DNA of 64,000 nt from Thermoplasmatota archaeon (lineage in GTDB: Archaea > Thermoplasmatota > Thermoplasmata > UBA10834), in NCBI GenBank assembly GCA_018818785.1, contig JAHIRF010000004.1, positions 1-64,000 on the forward strand, given 5' to 3'. The translations under genes were made by a program, and so were the position numbers. The notes beneath the pieces were generated by a model. The model was given only the letters and a program-made list of their open reading frames with translations, made no database searches and was not told the origin of the DNA. Below, one piece after another: positions 42,332-51,161 of this stretch. Position 1 is the first letter of the stretch. Each line of letters begins with the position of its first letter.

Positions 42332-44491
42332 GTGGAGAGCAGATTCAGCAGAGTGCTTGTATCGACATTCTTCGCGCTGGTCTTGGCGTTGCCGATGTCT
42401 ACGATGGCATCAGACCCGAAGCAGGTCGATTGGAATACAGATGTCGTTGCGAACCTCGATATGGAGTATGCACAGGAAATAATCGAGAAAGTATGTGCCA
42501 TGGGCGACAGCCCGCTCGGTTTCAGAGGTGCAGGCGGACCTGCGGATTTAGAGGTGGCCGAATACGTGGCGAAGGAAATGCGCAAGATCGGTCTCTCAGA
42601 CATCGCGAAGGAAGAGGTACCGTTGGACTCGTGGCAATTCCGATCAGCGTATCTGGAAGTTCCAGGACTCGGCGAACTGACCGCCGCTTCGTTTGGAGGA
42701 TTCCCTGGAACTGACGACCAGAGCACCGACAAAATCCATGAATCCATAACCTCTGAGATCGTCTGGATCGGGAACGGATACGATAGTGATTACTTCGACA
42801 AAGACGTCGAGGGCAAACTCGTCCTCGTCAACTGGATCGGATATGACTTCTGGGTGGATTCGATCGCGTATGCTGCATGGGAGCACGGCGCTGCAGGAAT
42901 AGTCGTGACCACGATAGATTGCAATGTCGGTCAGAACGAATTGGCTCTCTCTTGTCACGATGGCTTGTATGTACCTGGATGGCCTCCACTGATATCGATC
43001 GCCAAGGAACATGCGACCGTCATCGTGGAGCGCCTGGAATCGGGTGAGAGTATCACCGTGACGATGTACAGTGACATCGTCAAGATCCCGATGGAGATGG
43101 GTGGCTACGGTTACAACGTGGTGGGTTTCCTCCCCGGCAAGAACTATGACCAGCCAGATGATGAGTATGTCATCTTCGGCCCCCACCATGATGCGTGGTT
43201 CCAGGGCGCCATGGACGATACCTCCGGCATTGCCGCGATGCTCGTGATTGCGAAAGCCATGGCCGATGTTTTGAAGCACAGCCAAGTCGAGCTCGAGAGG
43301 ACGATCATATTCACATCTCATACTGCGGAGGAATATGGCATAGACGACACCTATTTCGACTGGTGCTGGGGGGCGTATTATCAGATAAATGTCGAACATC
43401 CCGAGTGGATTGGAAAGAGCGTTGCGTATCTGTGCATGGAACTGATGGGTATGGCCGGTGAGCCGGTCTATATCAACTGCGTCCCAGAGGTCTACAGCTT
43501 CGTCAAGCAGGTTCTTGCGGCCAACCAAGAGAATCTTCCATATGGCGCATCCGCAGTGAACAACGCTCATACATGGGCGGACCATTGGACATTCTCGGCT
43601 GCCGGAGTCCCGGGAATCGAGTTCGAGACCACATCCGAGGATTGGGAGACATACTATTACCACACCCAGCATGATGCGCCGGACATCATCGATTATGGGT
43701 ACCTTCAGCAGCTGTTTGCGGTGATATCCGATATGACGGTGAGGTTGGCCTCGTACGAGATCATACCCTACAACTTCAACACGCTCGCGACGGACCTGAA
43801 CAGCCACATATTGGGCGAGAATCTATGGGGCGTATCGGCTCTGGATGAGATATACGACTATTACGAAATGAGCACTGCGAACAGGGACAGACTGGTGACC
43901 GAGGCTGCAAGATTCGCTGGCAACGTCGAGCTCTTGAAGGGGGACTTATCCGCAGCGGATTCGTCAAAGGCTTCCTACATCAACAAGGAGTTGATGTCGA
44001 TCACGGGAACGCTGGATAGAAACCTTATCGCGATCGGTGTGTGGGAGCAGGATTGGTACCCTTACCAGCAGCCTATCAACGATGTCTACCATCTATGGTG
44101 GGGCCTTCAGAAGCTCTGGGCGTGTTCCGATGGCGAGAGTGATATGGGGCTGGGGACGCTCAATTGGGTAGGGATGACATGGTACTACGACTACATGTCC
44201 TATGGAAACTACCTCGACCAAAGGGACAGGCTCACTGGTGACAGGGTCGCATCGTGGGGTCTTCAGACGCATCTTCAGCTCGCTGTGGATATCTGGTGGG
44301 AATACGATGCTCTGAAGCAGGTCAAACAAGACCAGACCGTCACGCTGGCCGATGTCTCGTGGGTGATCGATTCATTGGCTGAGAAGTTGGGGACGATCTC
44401 GCTGGTGCAACTCGAGAACTCCTTCGAGTTGATGTGGACCGCCTTGGATGACGCCAACGGTCAGATCGAAGACCTGATCGAGACCCTCTGA
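42332..44491 (+). CDS. Exported M28 zinc aminopeptidase with PA domain
   Basis: About 719 residues. It has a signal peptide (RVLVSTFFALVLALPMSTMA), a protease-associated insert (near 100-240: DVEGKLVLVNW, then AAGIVVTTID), and an M28 core with zinc ligands in FGPHHDAWFQGAMDDTSG (His and Asp), SHTAEEYG (catalytic Glu with Glu ligand), and HTQHDAPD (His). A helical C-terminal domain (about 510-719) recalls the dimerisation domain of transferrin-receptor/PSMA-type peptidases. GTG 42332 follows GGGGGGAT and starts at the signal peptide. It likely trims peptides released by the neighbouring clostripains. Confidence 0.85.
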   Translation: MESRFSRVLVSTFFALVLALPMSTMASDPKQVDWNTDVVANLDMEYAQEIIEKVCAMGDSPLGFRGAGGPADLEVAEYVAKEMRKIGLSDIAKEEVPLDSWQFRSAYLEVPGLGELTAASFGGFPGTDDQSTDKIHESITSEIVWIGNGYDSDYFDKDVEGKLVLVNWIGYDFWVDSIAYAAWEHGAAGIVVTTIDCNVGQNELALSCHDGLYVPGWPPLISIAKEHATVIVERLESGESITVTMYSDIVKIPMEMGGYGYNVVGFLPGKNYDQPDDEYVIFGPHHDAWFQGAMDDTSGIAAMLVIAKAMADVLKHSQVELERTIIFTSHTAEEYGIDDTYFDWCWGAYYQINVEHPEWIGKSVAYLCMELMGMAGEPVYINCVPEVYSFVKQVLAANQENLPYGASAVNNAHTWADHWTFSAAGVPGIEFETTSEDWETYYYHTQHDAPDIIDYGYLQQLFAVISDMTVRLASYEIIPYNFNTLATDLNSHILGENLWGVSALDEIYDYYEMSTANRDRLVTEAARFAGNVELLKGDLSAADSSKASYINKELMSITGTLDRNLIAIGVWEQDWYPYQQPINDVYHLWWGLQKLWACSDGESDMGLGTLNWVGMTWYYDYMSYGNYLDQRDRLTGDRVASWGLQTHLQLAVDIWWEYDALKQVKQDQTVTLADVSWVIDSLAEKLGTISLVQLENSFELMWTALDDANGQIEDLIETL

Positions 44492-44637
44492 GTTTTCAGG
44501 AAAAACATCAAACCTTTTCCATTTCCTTTTCATCATCTGATCAATCATGCCGGTTCTTCATGGGAACATCCTCCCCCCGGACGCATCTTCGTGCCGGCGA
44601 AGATTCTTCTATGATTCATACTCGAAAGAACGAAAAA

Positions 44638-44740
44638 TGGTGCTCCCGCCGGGATTTGAACCCGGGTATCGAGCTATCGCCGGCCATCCTTGCGGATGAC
44701 CACGAGAGGCTCGAATGATTGGCCACTACACTACAGGAGC
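44638..44740 (-). tRNA. tRNA-Glu (CTC) with a 27-nt intron
   Basis: On the minus strand GCTCCTG pairs with CGGGAGC, then discriminator A and encoded CCA (44638-44640). The anticodon stem is CGAGC/GCTCG. After position 37 an intron occupies 44676-44702, with an 8-bp inner stem (GGTCATCC/GGATGGCC) and GCAA loop. The bulge-helix-bulge has 3-nt bulges CGT and ATA around a 4-bp helix with one T-C mismatch. Splicing gives loop CTCTCGA, anticodon CTC. The promoter box is near 44775 (TTTATGTAAG on the minus strand). Confidence 0.9.
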
Positions 44741-45013
44741 TCAGTAGGTCCAAGCAAACCTAAAGTCTTACATAAACGTTTGGGACCCTCTATTCAGGCC
44801 TTCAAAACTCGCTGGCTAGCAAGATTCCATCGTCTGTCCTCACACCCCCCTTCACCATCTGTTTGTTTATCGAATCCTATCGATAGTATGAGTGCGAAGA
44901 ATGCATCATGCTCGAAATTCCCCAATGCAGGAATTCGCAGGCTGGATAGATTGGAGTCAGAGGCGGCCATTCCGAAGCGTCACATCCGATGCATATAGGA
45001 CGGTAGCGCTAAG

Positions 45014-45829
45014 TCAGAGGTCCTCATCGCCCTCTCGCCAGTCTAGGCCAGGAGTCCTAATGCCCACCTTCACAACGGGCGGCAACTTCCGTTTGTGGGA
45101 TGAGAGCCTGATCGTCCTTTCTATGCGGAGCACCTCTTTCACAGTGGTCTCGGCGTTCTCGGCTATAGTCTTATCACTCTGCCCCAATTCGATTCCGTGG
45201 AGTATCGAGTCGAGCCGTTCATAGGTAATCCCCATCTCTTTCTCATCTGTTTGTCCTTTCCATAGACCCGCGGAGGGCGCCTTCTTTCTGATCCCTTCTG
45301 GCACGCCCAGTTTCTCAGCGAGTTGACGTACCTCGGTCTTGTACAGATCTCCGATGGGTTCGAGGTCCGCACCACCGTCCCCGAACTTGGTGAAGTATCC
45401 GACAAGGAGCTCGCTCTTGTTGCTGGTTCCTAGGACCAGCCTTGATTCTGCTCCTGCATAATGGTAAAGGATGGTCATCCTGCACCTCGCCTTGACATTG
45501 GCGAGGGCCTTCTTATCTGCCTTCTCTAGCACAGATGCGTATTCATCGACGATCTTCGTGATATCGATGGTCCTGTGCTTCACACCCTCTGCTTTGCACA
45601 GATCCTCGGCATCTCTGACATCGTCCTTGGGGGAATCACGCTCCGGCATCAGAATCCCAAGAACCTTCTCTTTTCCAACCGCTCTCACGGCGAGTTTGAG
45701 AACGACTGCTGAATCAATGCCTCCACTGACTCCTACTGCGAAGCCTTTAGCTCCTATCTTCCTTAGCTTTTCTGCCAGGAACCGTTCGATGATCCTTTCA
45801 GTTCCTTCCTTGAGCTGTGGGGTCTTCAT
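45014..45829 (-). CDS. nadE: NAD+ synthetase
   Basis: This 271-residue enzyme amidates deamido-NAD with ATP. It has the PP-loop GVSGGIDSAVVLKL (near 33-46), the GTSNKSELLVGYFTKFGDGG stretch (near 145) and EPIGDLYKTEVR. It is the short, ammonia-dependent form with no fused glutaminase. A TATA-like GGCTATATCC (minus strand, near 45853) lies 24 nt before ATG 45829, so the message is leaderless. It is divergent from a nitrilase-type gene that could feed it ammonia. Confidence 0.94.
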   Translation of the reverse strand: MKTPQLKEGTERIIERFLAEKLRKIGAKGFAVGVSGGIDSAVVLKLAVRAVGKEKVLGILMPERDSPKDDVRDAEDLCKAEGVKHRTIDITKIVDEYASVLEKADKKALANVKARCRMTILYHYAGAESRLVLGTSNKSELLVGYFTKFGDGGADLEPIGDLYKTEVRQLAEKLGVPEGIRKKAPSAGLWKGQTDEKEMGITYERLDSILHGIELGQSDKTIAENAETTVKEVLRIERTIRLSSHKRKLPPVVKVGIRTPGLDWREGDEDL

Positions 45830-45929
45830 CACCGCTCTGATGGCATGGTTCGGATATAGCCGTTATGGTTCGGAAATGACGATTGTCAGCCGTAAAATCT
45901 AATCTATGGGTATCCCGATGCCGAATAGT

Positions 45930-46760
45930 ATGACTCGCACAACCGTGACTCTCGCTCAGATCACATGCCAACTGCACGACAAATCGGCGAATCTCAAGCG
46001 TATGAGCTCCTTCGTTCGTAAGACGAAGGGGCGAGTCGTCATATTTCCTGAGACTTCTCTGACTGGCTATCTTCCGAGGGACGATCTCTTCAAGCAAGCA
46101 GAGCCAATGGACGGTCCCAGCATAAGAGCGATGGCTTCTCTCGCAAAGGAAACTAAGAAAGATATCGTCTTTGGAGCACCCATAAGGGACGAGCGAATAC
46201 ATGGTTTGATTTACAACTCAAGCATCCTCGCGACTGGCCATGGCAAGCTGTTCAGATATGACAAGATGTACCTCCCGACATTCGGGCCATTCGAGGAACG
46301 AGTATTCTTCACTCCTGGCAATGACGCGGTCGTAGCACAGGGCATGCACGCAAGAATCGGTCTGATGGTATGCTATGACATGTTTTTCCCAGAACTCGCC
46401 AAGCTCGAATCGCTCATGGGCGCCCAGCTGCTCATAAACATATCCGCCGCCCCGACGACCTCTAGGCCGAGTTTCGAGAAGGTCATGCCCGCTCGAGCTG
46501 CTGAGAATAGCGTATTTCTGGCCTATACGAACCTTGTTGGGGTACACGGTTCCCTAGTGTTCGGAGGCGGAAGCGTACTTTACGGTCCTCGGGGAGACGA
46601 GATCATCAGGGCCAAGGAACTCGAGGAGGATATCGTCACGCATGAGATTGATTTCGAGGATCTGGATGCTGCTCGCAGATTCAGGCCGCTTCTCAGAGAC
46701 AGTCGGCCGGAGCTATTCGATCGAATTGGGGCGATACTCCGGGGAAACACGAAGAAATGA
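45930..46760 (+). CDS. Nitrilase-superfamily carbon-nitrogen hydrolase
   Basis: This protein of about 276 residues has the full catalytic set Glu-Lys-Cys: FPETSLTG (near 40), RYDKMYLP (near 110) and MVCYDMFFPE (near 146). The sequence resembles the glutaminase domain fused to NadE in bacteria and eukaryotes, and this gene is divergent from a short NadE, so it may be the detached ammonia source. ATG 45930 is preferred because a TATA-like GTAAAATC at 45893-45900 sits 30 nt ahead; ATG 45906 is possible. Other amides remain possible substrates. Confidence 0.82.
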   Translation: MTRTTVTLAQITCQLHDKSANLKRMSSFVRKTKGRVVIFPETSLTGYLPRDDLFKQAEPMDGPSIRAMASLAKETKKDIVFGAPIRDERIHGLIYNSSILATGHGKLFRYDKMYLPTFGPFEERVFFTPGNDAVVAQGMHARIGLMVCYDMFFPELAKLESLMGAQLLINISAAPTTSRPSFEKVMPARAAENSVFLAYTNLVGVHGSLVFGGGSVLYGPRGDEIIRAKELEEDIVTHEIDFEDLDAARRFRPLLRDSRPELFDRIGAILRGNTKK

Positions 46761-46825
46761 ATGGGGCTCTTATCCGTCGAATGTGCGTCGGCCCTTAATG
46801 GCTGCACCCGTTGATTGCGCATATT

Positions 46826-46835
46826 CTTAAATATG
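46826..46835 (+). promoter_or_regulatory. TATA box of tRNA-Ser
   Basis: TCTTAAATAT lies 24-33 nt before the mature tRNA 5' end at 46859, the standard archaeal tRNA promoter position. Confidence 0.5.
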
Positions 46836-46858
46836 GCCACCTTTTTGGTGGTTAGAAA

Positions 46859-46964
46859 GCTGAGGTGGCCCAGCCCGGTAAGGCGCGAGTCTGGAAACTC
46901 CGCTATAAGCGGCCGGTTAGCTCGTGGCGTTCGCGCCTCGGGAGTTCAAATCTCCCCCTCAGCG
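46859..46964 (+). tRNA. tRNA-Ser (GGA) with a 22-nt intron
   Basis: GCTGAGG pairs with CCTCAGC and the discriminator is G. The variable arm is long (GGCG-TTCG-CGCC), the Ser/Leu class. The anticodon stem is CGAGT/GCTCG and the spliced loop CTGGAAA, anticodon GGA. The intron is 46897-46918. Its junctions form a bulge-helix-bulge, with bulges AAA and TTA around the 4-bp helix CTGG/CCGG and a CCGCT/AGCGG inner stem. No CCA is encoded. Confidence 0.92.
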
Positions 46965-47107
46965 CTCATATTCCTTTTGTCGTCCTATTCATCTTCTGGT
47001 ATCATTGAATCCGCAAGATTTGCAGAATGGCAGAAAATAAATATGCTCATGGACCATAGGTGAGTTCGCGATTGTCAAGCAATCTCGAGGTGGGTGGTAC
47101 CTTGCAG

Positions 47108-50100
47108 ATGAAGATTCTACTCGTCGATGACGACCCAGCTTATCTTGAAGTCTTGAAGTTCTTCCTTGAGCGAGATGGAGTCTTCGTTGCGGATGTGGCG
47201 ACTTCTGCGAGGAAAGCTCTTGATATCCTTGCGAAGAGCAGAGAGCACGAAGCAGTCGTATCCGATTTCATGATGCCTGATATCGATGGCCTCGAGTTTC
47301 TCAAGATACTCCGGGCGCAGGGGATCATGATCCCTTTCATCATGTTGACTGGCCGTGGCAGGGAAGATGTCGCTATCCATGCATTGAACAGCGGAGCGGA
47401 TTTTTACATTGCTAAGGGTGGCGACCCAAAGACACAATATCCCGAGCTATCGAATATGCTGACCAAGAGCATCAAACAGAAGCGTTCCGAGCGCGAAGTA
47501 TCTGAGAGCGAGAGATTCCTGTCGAGCATATTCGACAGCATTCAGGATGGAATAAGCGTGCTCGATGCCAACTACAACATCATTCGGGTGAATAGGGCCA
47601 TGGAACGATGGTACCCTCACTCTCTGCCTTTGGCTGGCAAGAAGTGTTACGAGGCATACCACGGACGATCTATCCCCTGTGAAATTTGCCCAGTCCATCA
47701 TACGCTGATTCATGGAGTCGCCCACAGGGAAGTTGTGCCAAAGACAGACAAATCCGGGGCAACTGTTGGGTGGTTCGAACTCTACAGTTTCCCCATGAGC
47801 AATTGGGAGACGGGCGAGGTTGAACGAATTGTCGAATATGTGCGGGACATCAGCGATAGCGAGCGCGCTCGCGTAGCATTACTTGAAATCGAAGAGAGAT
47901 ACCGTCAGTTGGTCGAACTCGCGAATATCGGCATCATGATGGTAGATGGAAGCGGCGAGATTACCTTCGCGAACCCGCGAATCGCCCACATGTTAGGTCG
48001 TCCAGGGGAGAAGCTCGATGGACTGTCGTTGTACTCCTTCCTGGATTCACCCTGGTCAGAAATGGTCCGTGCCAGTCTTCAAAGACACCGGTCTTCCGGA
48101 GAGCAGCAGGAATCCGAGTTCCTGAGATCAGATGGATCACGCCTGCAGGTTCTGTTGGGCGCATCCTCGATCTTTGATTCCGGGGGCAAGTATCTCGGTG
48201 CATTGATTGTCGCATCCGAGCTGACGGAAACCAAGAAGATGATGGAATCGCTCTTGAGATCCGAGAGTAAGTTTTCCACCATGTTCCGTGCGAGCCCTTA
48301 CATGATGCTGATCTGTCGTCAGAGTGACAAGCACGTGGTCGAGGTCAATGAGAGATATTTGAATGCAACTGGCTATGCGAGGAGCGATTTGCTCGGTCGA
48401 ACACTCTCAGAGGTCGGCGCATTCGAGAATGATTTTTGCCATAGGGCCGAAGAGATATTGTCCTCAACAGGATCTGCAGTCGATCTTGAGGTCAAATTCA
48501 AGACGAAATCCGGCGAGATGAGGTTGGCACGGATGTTGATCGAACCTATTGAACTCGCCGGGGAGAAGTGTATAATGATTGCTGGCCTGGATATAACCGA
48601 CGAGGCTTCCGACCCAATCGAGTTGAGACGTGAACGCGACATCCTCCGAAGTGTCCTGGAGTCCTCTACAGATTGTATTGTGATAGCGAATATGGAGGGC
48701 CTCATCCTCAATGTGAATCCTGCGGTCATGAAGCTATTTTCTTACAAATCCAGGGACGAAGTCATCGGTAAGAACGCTTTTGCACTTCTCGGGGGAGACG
48801 ATCGTGATAACGCCTTCGCGATCGCTAGGCAAATCCGGGAACATGGCGAGATCAGCGAGATACCATTCAAGCTCCAGACTCCAGGTGGTGGAATACTCGA
48901 GGGCGAATTATCAGCACGCCTCGTCAAGGACCCGCTCGGCAATCCTGTCTACTTTATCGGCATCCTTCGGGATATGACTGAGCGGATATTGTATGAGAAG
49001 GCGCTTAAGAGGGCGTTGGCGGAGAGACGCGAATTGGAGGCCATTATTAACAAGAGTCCTGCCGTCGTCTTCCTCTGGCGGAACTCCGGCGGATGGCCGG
49101 TGGAATTCGTCTCAGAGAACGTCCATCAATTCGGCTACACCTCTTCAGAGCTCATGAAAGGTGAGGTGCCTTTTGCGGATATGGTTCATCCTGATGATAT
49201 CCAGAGGATCGCATCGGAAGTGAGAGAATATATCTCAGAGGACGTAGACTACTTCGCTCAGCTCTACCGGATCGTGTCTCCACTGGGCGACGTCTTTTGG
49301 GTCGATGATAGAACGCTAATCAGAAGAGACAACTCCGGAGCCGTAACCCATCTTCAAGGAATTGTAGTGGATGTATCCGATAGGAAGAGAATCGAGGACT
49401 TGCTGGCATTGACGGAAGCTAGATTCAAGACATTCATGGACAATTCTCCAGCTGTTGCGTTCATGAAGGACACACTTGGGAAATACCTCTATGTCAATAA
49501 GGCAATGGAGAACACAGTCGGGGCCAGAGGTTCAGAACTGGTCGGAAGGACCGACGCAGAATTGTATTCCGAAGAAACCGCCAAAATGCTAAGAGAAATC
49601 GATGAAAGGGTTCTGGGTACGATGGAGACTCAGGAGAACATAGAGATCATCCCCGGAGCGGATGGTCCCCATGAATGGCTCGCATACAAGTTTCCGATAC
49701 CTGACCCATCTGGCGATGGCTTCGTGATCGGAGGAGTGCGTTTAGATATCTCAGAGCTCAGACGTTATCAGCAGGCTATCGAACAGGCGAACACGAAGTT
49801 GAGCCTGCTGAGCAGCATTACTCGCCACGATATAATGAATCAGCTCTCGATAGTCCTCGGTTGGTCTGACATGCTTCTGGGATCCCCCAACGATAAAAAT
49901 CTGATCAAGCATCTGGAATCAATCAACAAAGCTGCTCATCTGATTAGACACCAGCTCGAATTCACAGCAGACTATCAAGAAGTGGGTGTGAAGGCTCCAA
50001 TGTGGGTGAATGCAAATGATTCCATTGAGGATGGCATCTCAGGATTGGAGATGCAGGGTGTAGAGATAGAGGTAGAATTGAAGGATGTTTCATTATATGT

Positions 50101-50437
50101 GGATCAGATGGTCGAGAAGGTGTTTCACAACCTTGTCGAGAACTCACTCCGTCATGGCGAGAGGGTGACGAAGATAAGAATTCATCAGAGGGAGACGGAC
50201 GATGGGTTGGTCATAACCTATGATGATAATGGAATCGGGATATCTGGTGTCGACAAAGAGAGATTGTTCCAGCGCGGTTTCGGAAAACATACCGGACTCG
50301 GTCTTTACATGGCTCGCGAGATCCTTAGCATCACTGGAATCAAGATAAATGAGACTGGAAAGCACGGCGAGGGTGCGAGATTCGAGATACACGTGCCAAA
50401 GGGTGCATATAGGTTAGAGCCCAGTGAGGTTCATTGA
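47108..50437 (+). CDS. Soluble hybrid histidine kinase: receiver, six PAS domains, kinase core
   Basis: About 1,109 residues with no membrane segment. Residues 1-120 are a receiver (ILLVDDDPAYLE, phospho-Asp in VVSDFMMPD). Six PAS domains follow (near 130-250, 260-380, 385-505, 510-625, 640-765 and 775-890). The kinase core has the H-box SITRHDIMNQLSIVLGW (near 904), and an ATPase domain with N-box HNLVENSLRHG, DDNGIGI and GLGLYMARE. An N-terminal receiver ahead of PAS sensors is common in methanogen-like and Thermoplasmata kinases. No cognate output gene is adjacent. ATG 47108 fits the receiver start; TTG 47102 is possible. Confidence 0.92.
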   Translation: MKILLVDDDPAYLEVLKFFLERDGVFVADVATSARKALDILAKSREHEAVVSDFMMPDIDGLEFLKILRAQGIMIPFIMLTGRGREDVAIHALNSGADFYIAKGGDPKTQYPELSNMLTKSIKQKRSEREVSESERFLSSIFDSIQDGISVLDANYNIIRVNRAMERWYPHSLPLAGKKCYEAYHGRSIPCEICPVHHTLIHGVAHREVVPKTDKSGATVGWFELYSFPMSNWETGEVERIVEYVRDISDSERARVALLEIEERYRQLVELANIGIMMVDGSGEITFANPRIAHMLGRPGEKLDGLSLYSFLDSPWSEMVRASLQRHRSSGEQQESEFLRSDGSRLQVLLGASSIFDSGGKYLGALIVASELTETKKMMESLLRSESKFSTMFRASPYMMLICRQSDKHVVEVNERYLNATGYARSDLLGRTLSEVGAFENDFCHRAEEILSSTGSAVDLEVKFKTKSGEMRLARMLIEPIELAGEKCIMIAGLDITDEASDPIELRRERDILRSVLESSTDCIVIANMEGLILNVNPAVMKLFSYKSRDEVIGKNAFALLGGDDRDNAFAIARQIREHGEISEIPFKLQTPGGGILEGELSARLVKDPLGNPVYFIGILRDMTERILYEKALKRALAERRELEAIINKSPAVVFLWRNSGGWPVEFVSENVHQFGYTSSELMKGEVPFADMVHPDDIQRIASEVREYISEDVDYFAQLYRIVSPLGDVFWVDDRTLIRRDNSGAVTHLQGIVVDVSDRKRIEDLLALTEARFKTFMDNSPAVAFMKDTLGKYLYVNKAMENTVGARGSELVGRTDAELYSEETAKMLREIDERVLGTMETQENIEIIPGADGPHEWLAYKFPIPDPSGDGFVIGGVRLDISELRRYQQAIEQANTKLSLLSSITRHDIMNQLSIVLGWSDMLLGSPNDKNLIKHLESINKAAHLIRHQLEFTADYQEVGVKAPMWVNANDSIEDGISGLEMQGVEIEVELKDVSLYVDQMVEKVFHNLVENSLRHGERVTKIRIHQRETDDGLVITYDDNGIGISGVDKERLFQRGFGKHTGLGLYMAREILSITGIKINETGKHGEGARFEIHVPKGAYRLEPSEVH

Positions 50438-50489
50438 TGCCATGTGAAGCAGCACACCCGTTGGCGCATCATGCAGAGTGTAGATAACC

Positions 50490-51161
50490 GTGAACGATGA
50501 TGGACAGAATGGCGGAGTGAAGACACTCCTGGAGAATTCACGGCGGATCATTGAAGCCGAGATTTCTTGGATATCGTGTCTGCTCTTGTTCTTTGCGACC
50601 GTCTATTCCGTAGTAAGACTGGATCTCCTCTGGGCAGCATTCGGGATATTCGCTCTTTCATTGTACGTACTCCCGATAATCATGACGAGGGATCCTTTCA
50701 GGGCAGTCCCGTGGGAGATGACCCTGCTTCTATCCATACCGATGCTGTTGCACATATCCGAGGGTTCAGAGATCTTCAGCGAAAACATCGCATGGTGGGA
50801 TGATATGACCTCACTCGCCATGGCGTTCTCGCTCTCCACGTTAGGCTTCCTGTTGACAATAGAATTGGAGATGTTCACCGAGGTCAGGATGAACAGACCA
50901 TTATCGATATTTTTCGTCTTCATGTTCACCTTAGCCATATCTGGCTTCTGGCATCTGGGGGAATTCATCGGTGATTCGTTGTTCGGGACAGACAACCTGA
51001 CCACCAATGATGCTGTCATGGACGGACTGCTCTGGACGATGATCGGCGGTGTTCTGATGGGTATTGTCTATGGCGCTTACACGAAAACGATGTCAAAGGA
51101 GAGGCGCCAAGCTCTTGGCATGATCCATCTGTGGGAGGTGAGGCTCTGGAGGAAAGATTGA
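50490..51161 (+). CDS. Four- to six-helix membrane protein, DUF2238-like copy 1
   Basis: This 223-residue protein has about six membrane segments. The pattern WWDDMTSLAMAFSLSTLGF, then FWHLGEFIGD and NDAVMDGLLWTMIGG, parallels the next gene and the YjdF/DUF2238 membrane family, but several conserved polar residues are changed (H to D, E retained). It is of unknown function. GTG 50490 is the start used; GTG 50517 is an alternative. It overlaps the next gene by 4 nt. Confidence 0.65.
   Translation: MNDDGQNGGVKTLLENSRRIIEAEISWISCLLLFFATVYSVVRLDLLWAAFGIFALSLYVLPIIMTRDPFRAVPWEMTLLLSIPMLLHISEGSEIFSENIAWWDDMTSLAMAFSLSTLGFLLTIELEMFTEVRMNRPLSIFFVFMFTLAISGFWHLGEFIGDSLFGTDNLTTNDAVMDGLLWTMIGGVLMGIVYGAYTKTMSKERRQALGMIHLWEVRLWRKD

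Noticed and set aside
42644-43807. A 387-codon minus-strand frame opposite the M28 peptidase
   Set aside because: The plus strand encodes the signal peptide and all zinc ligands; the opposite frame is a shadow.
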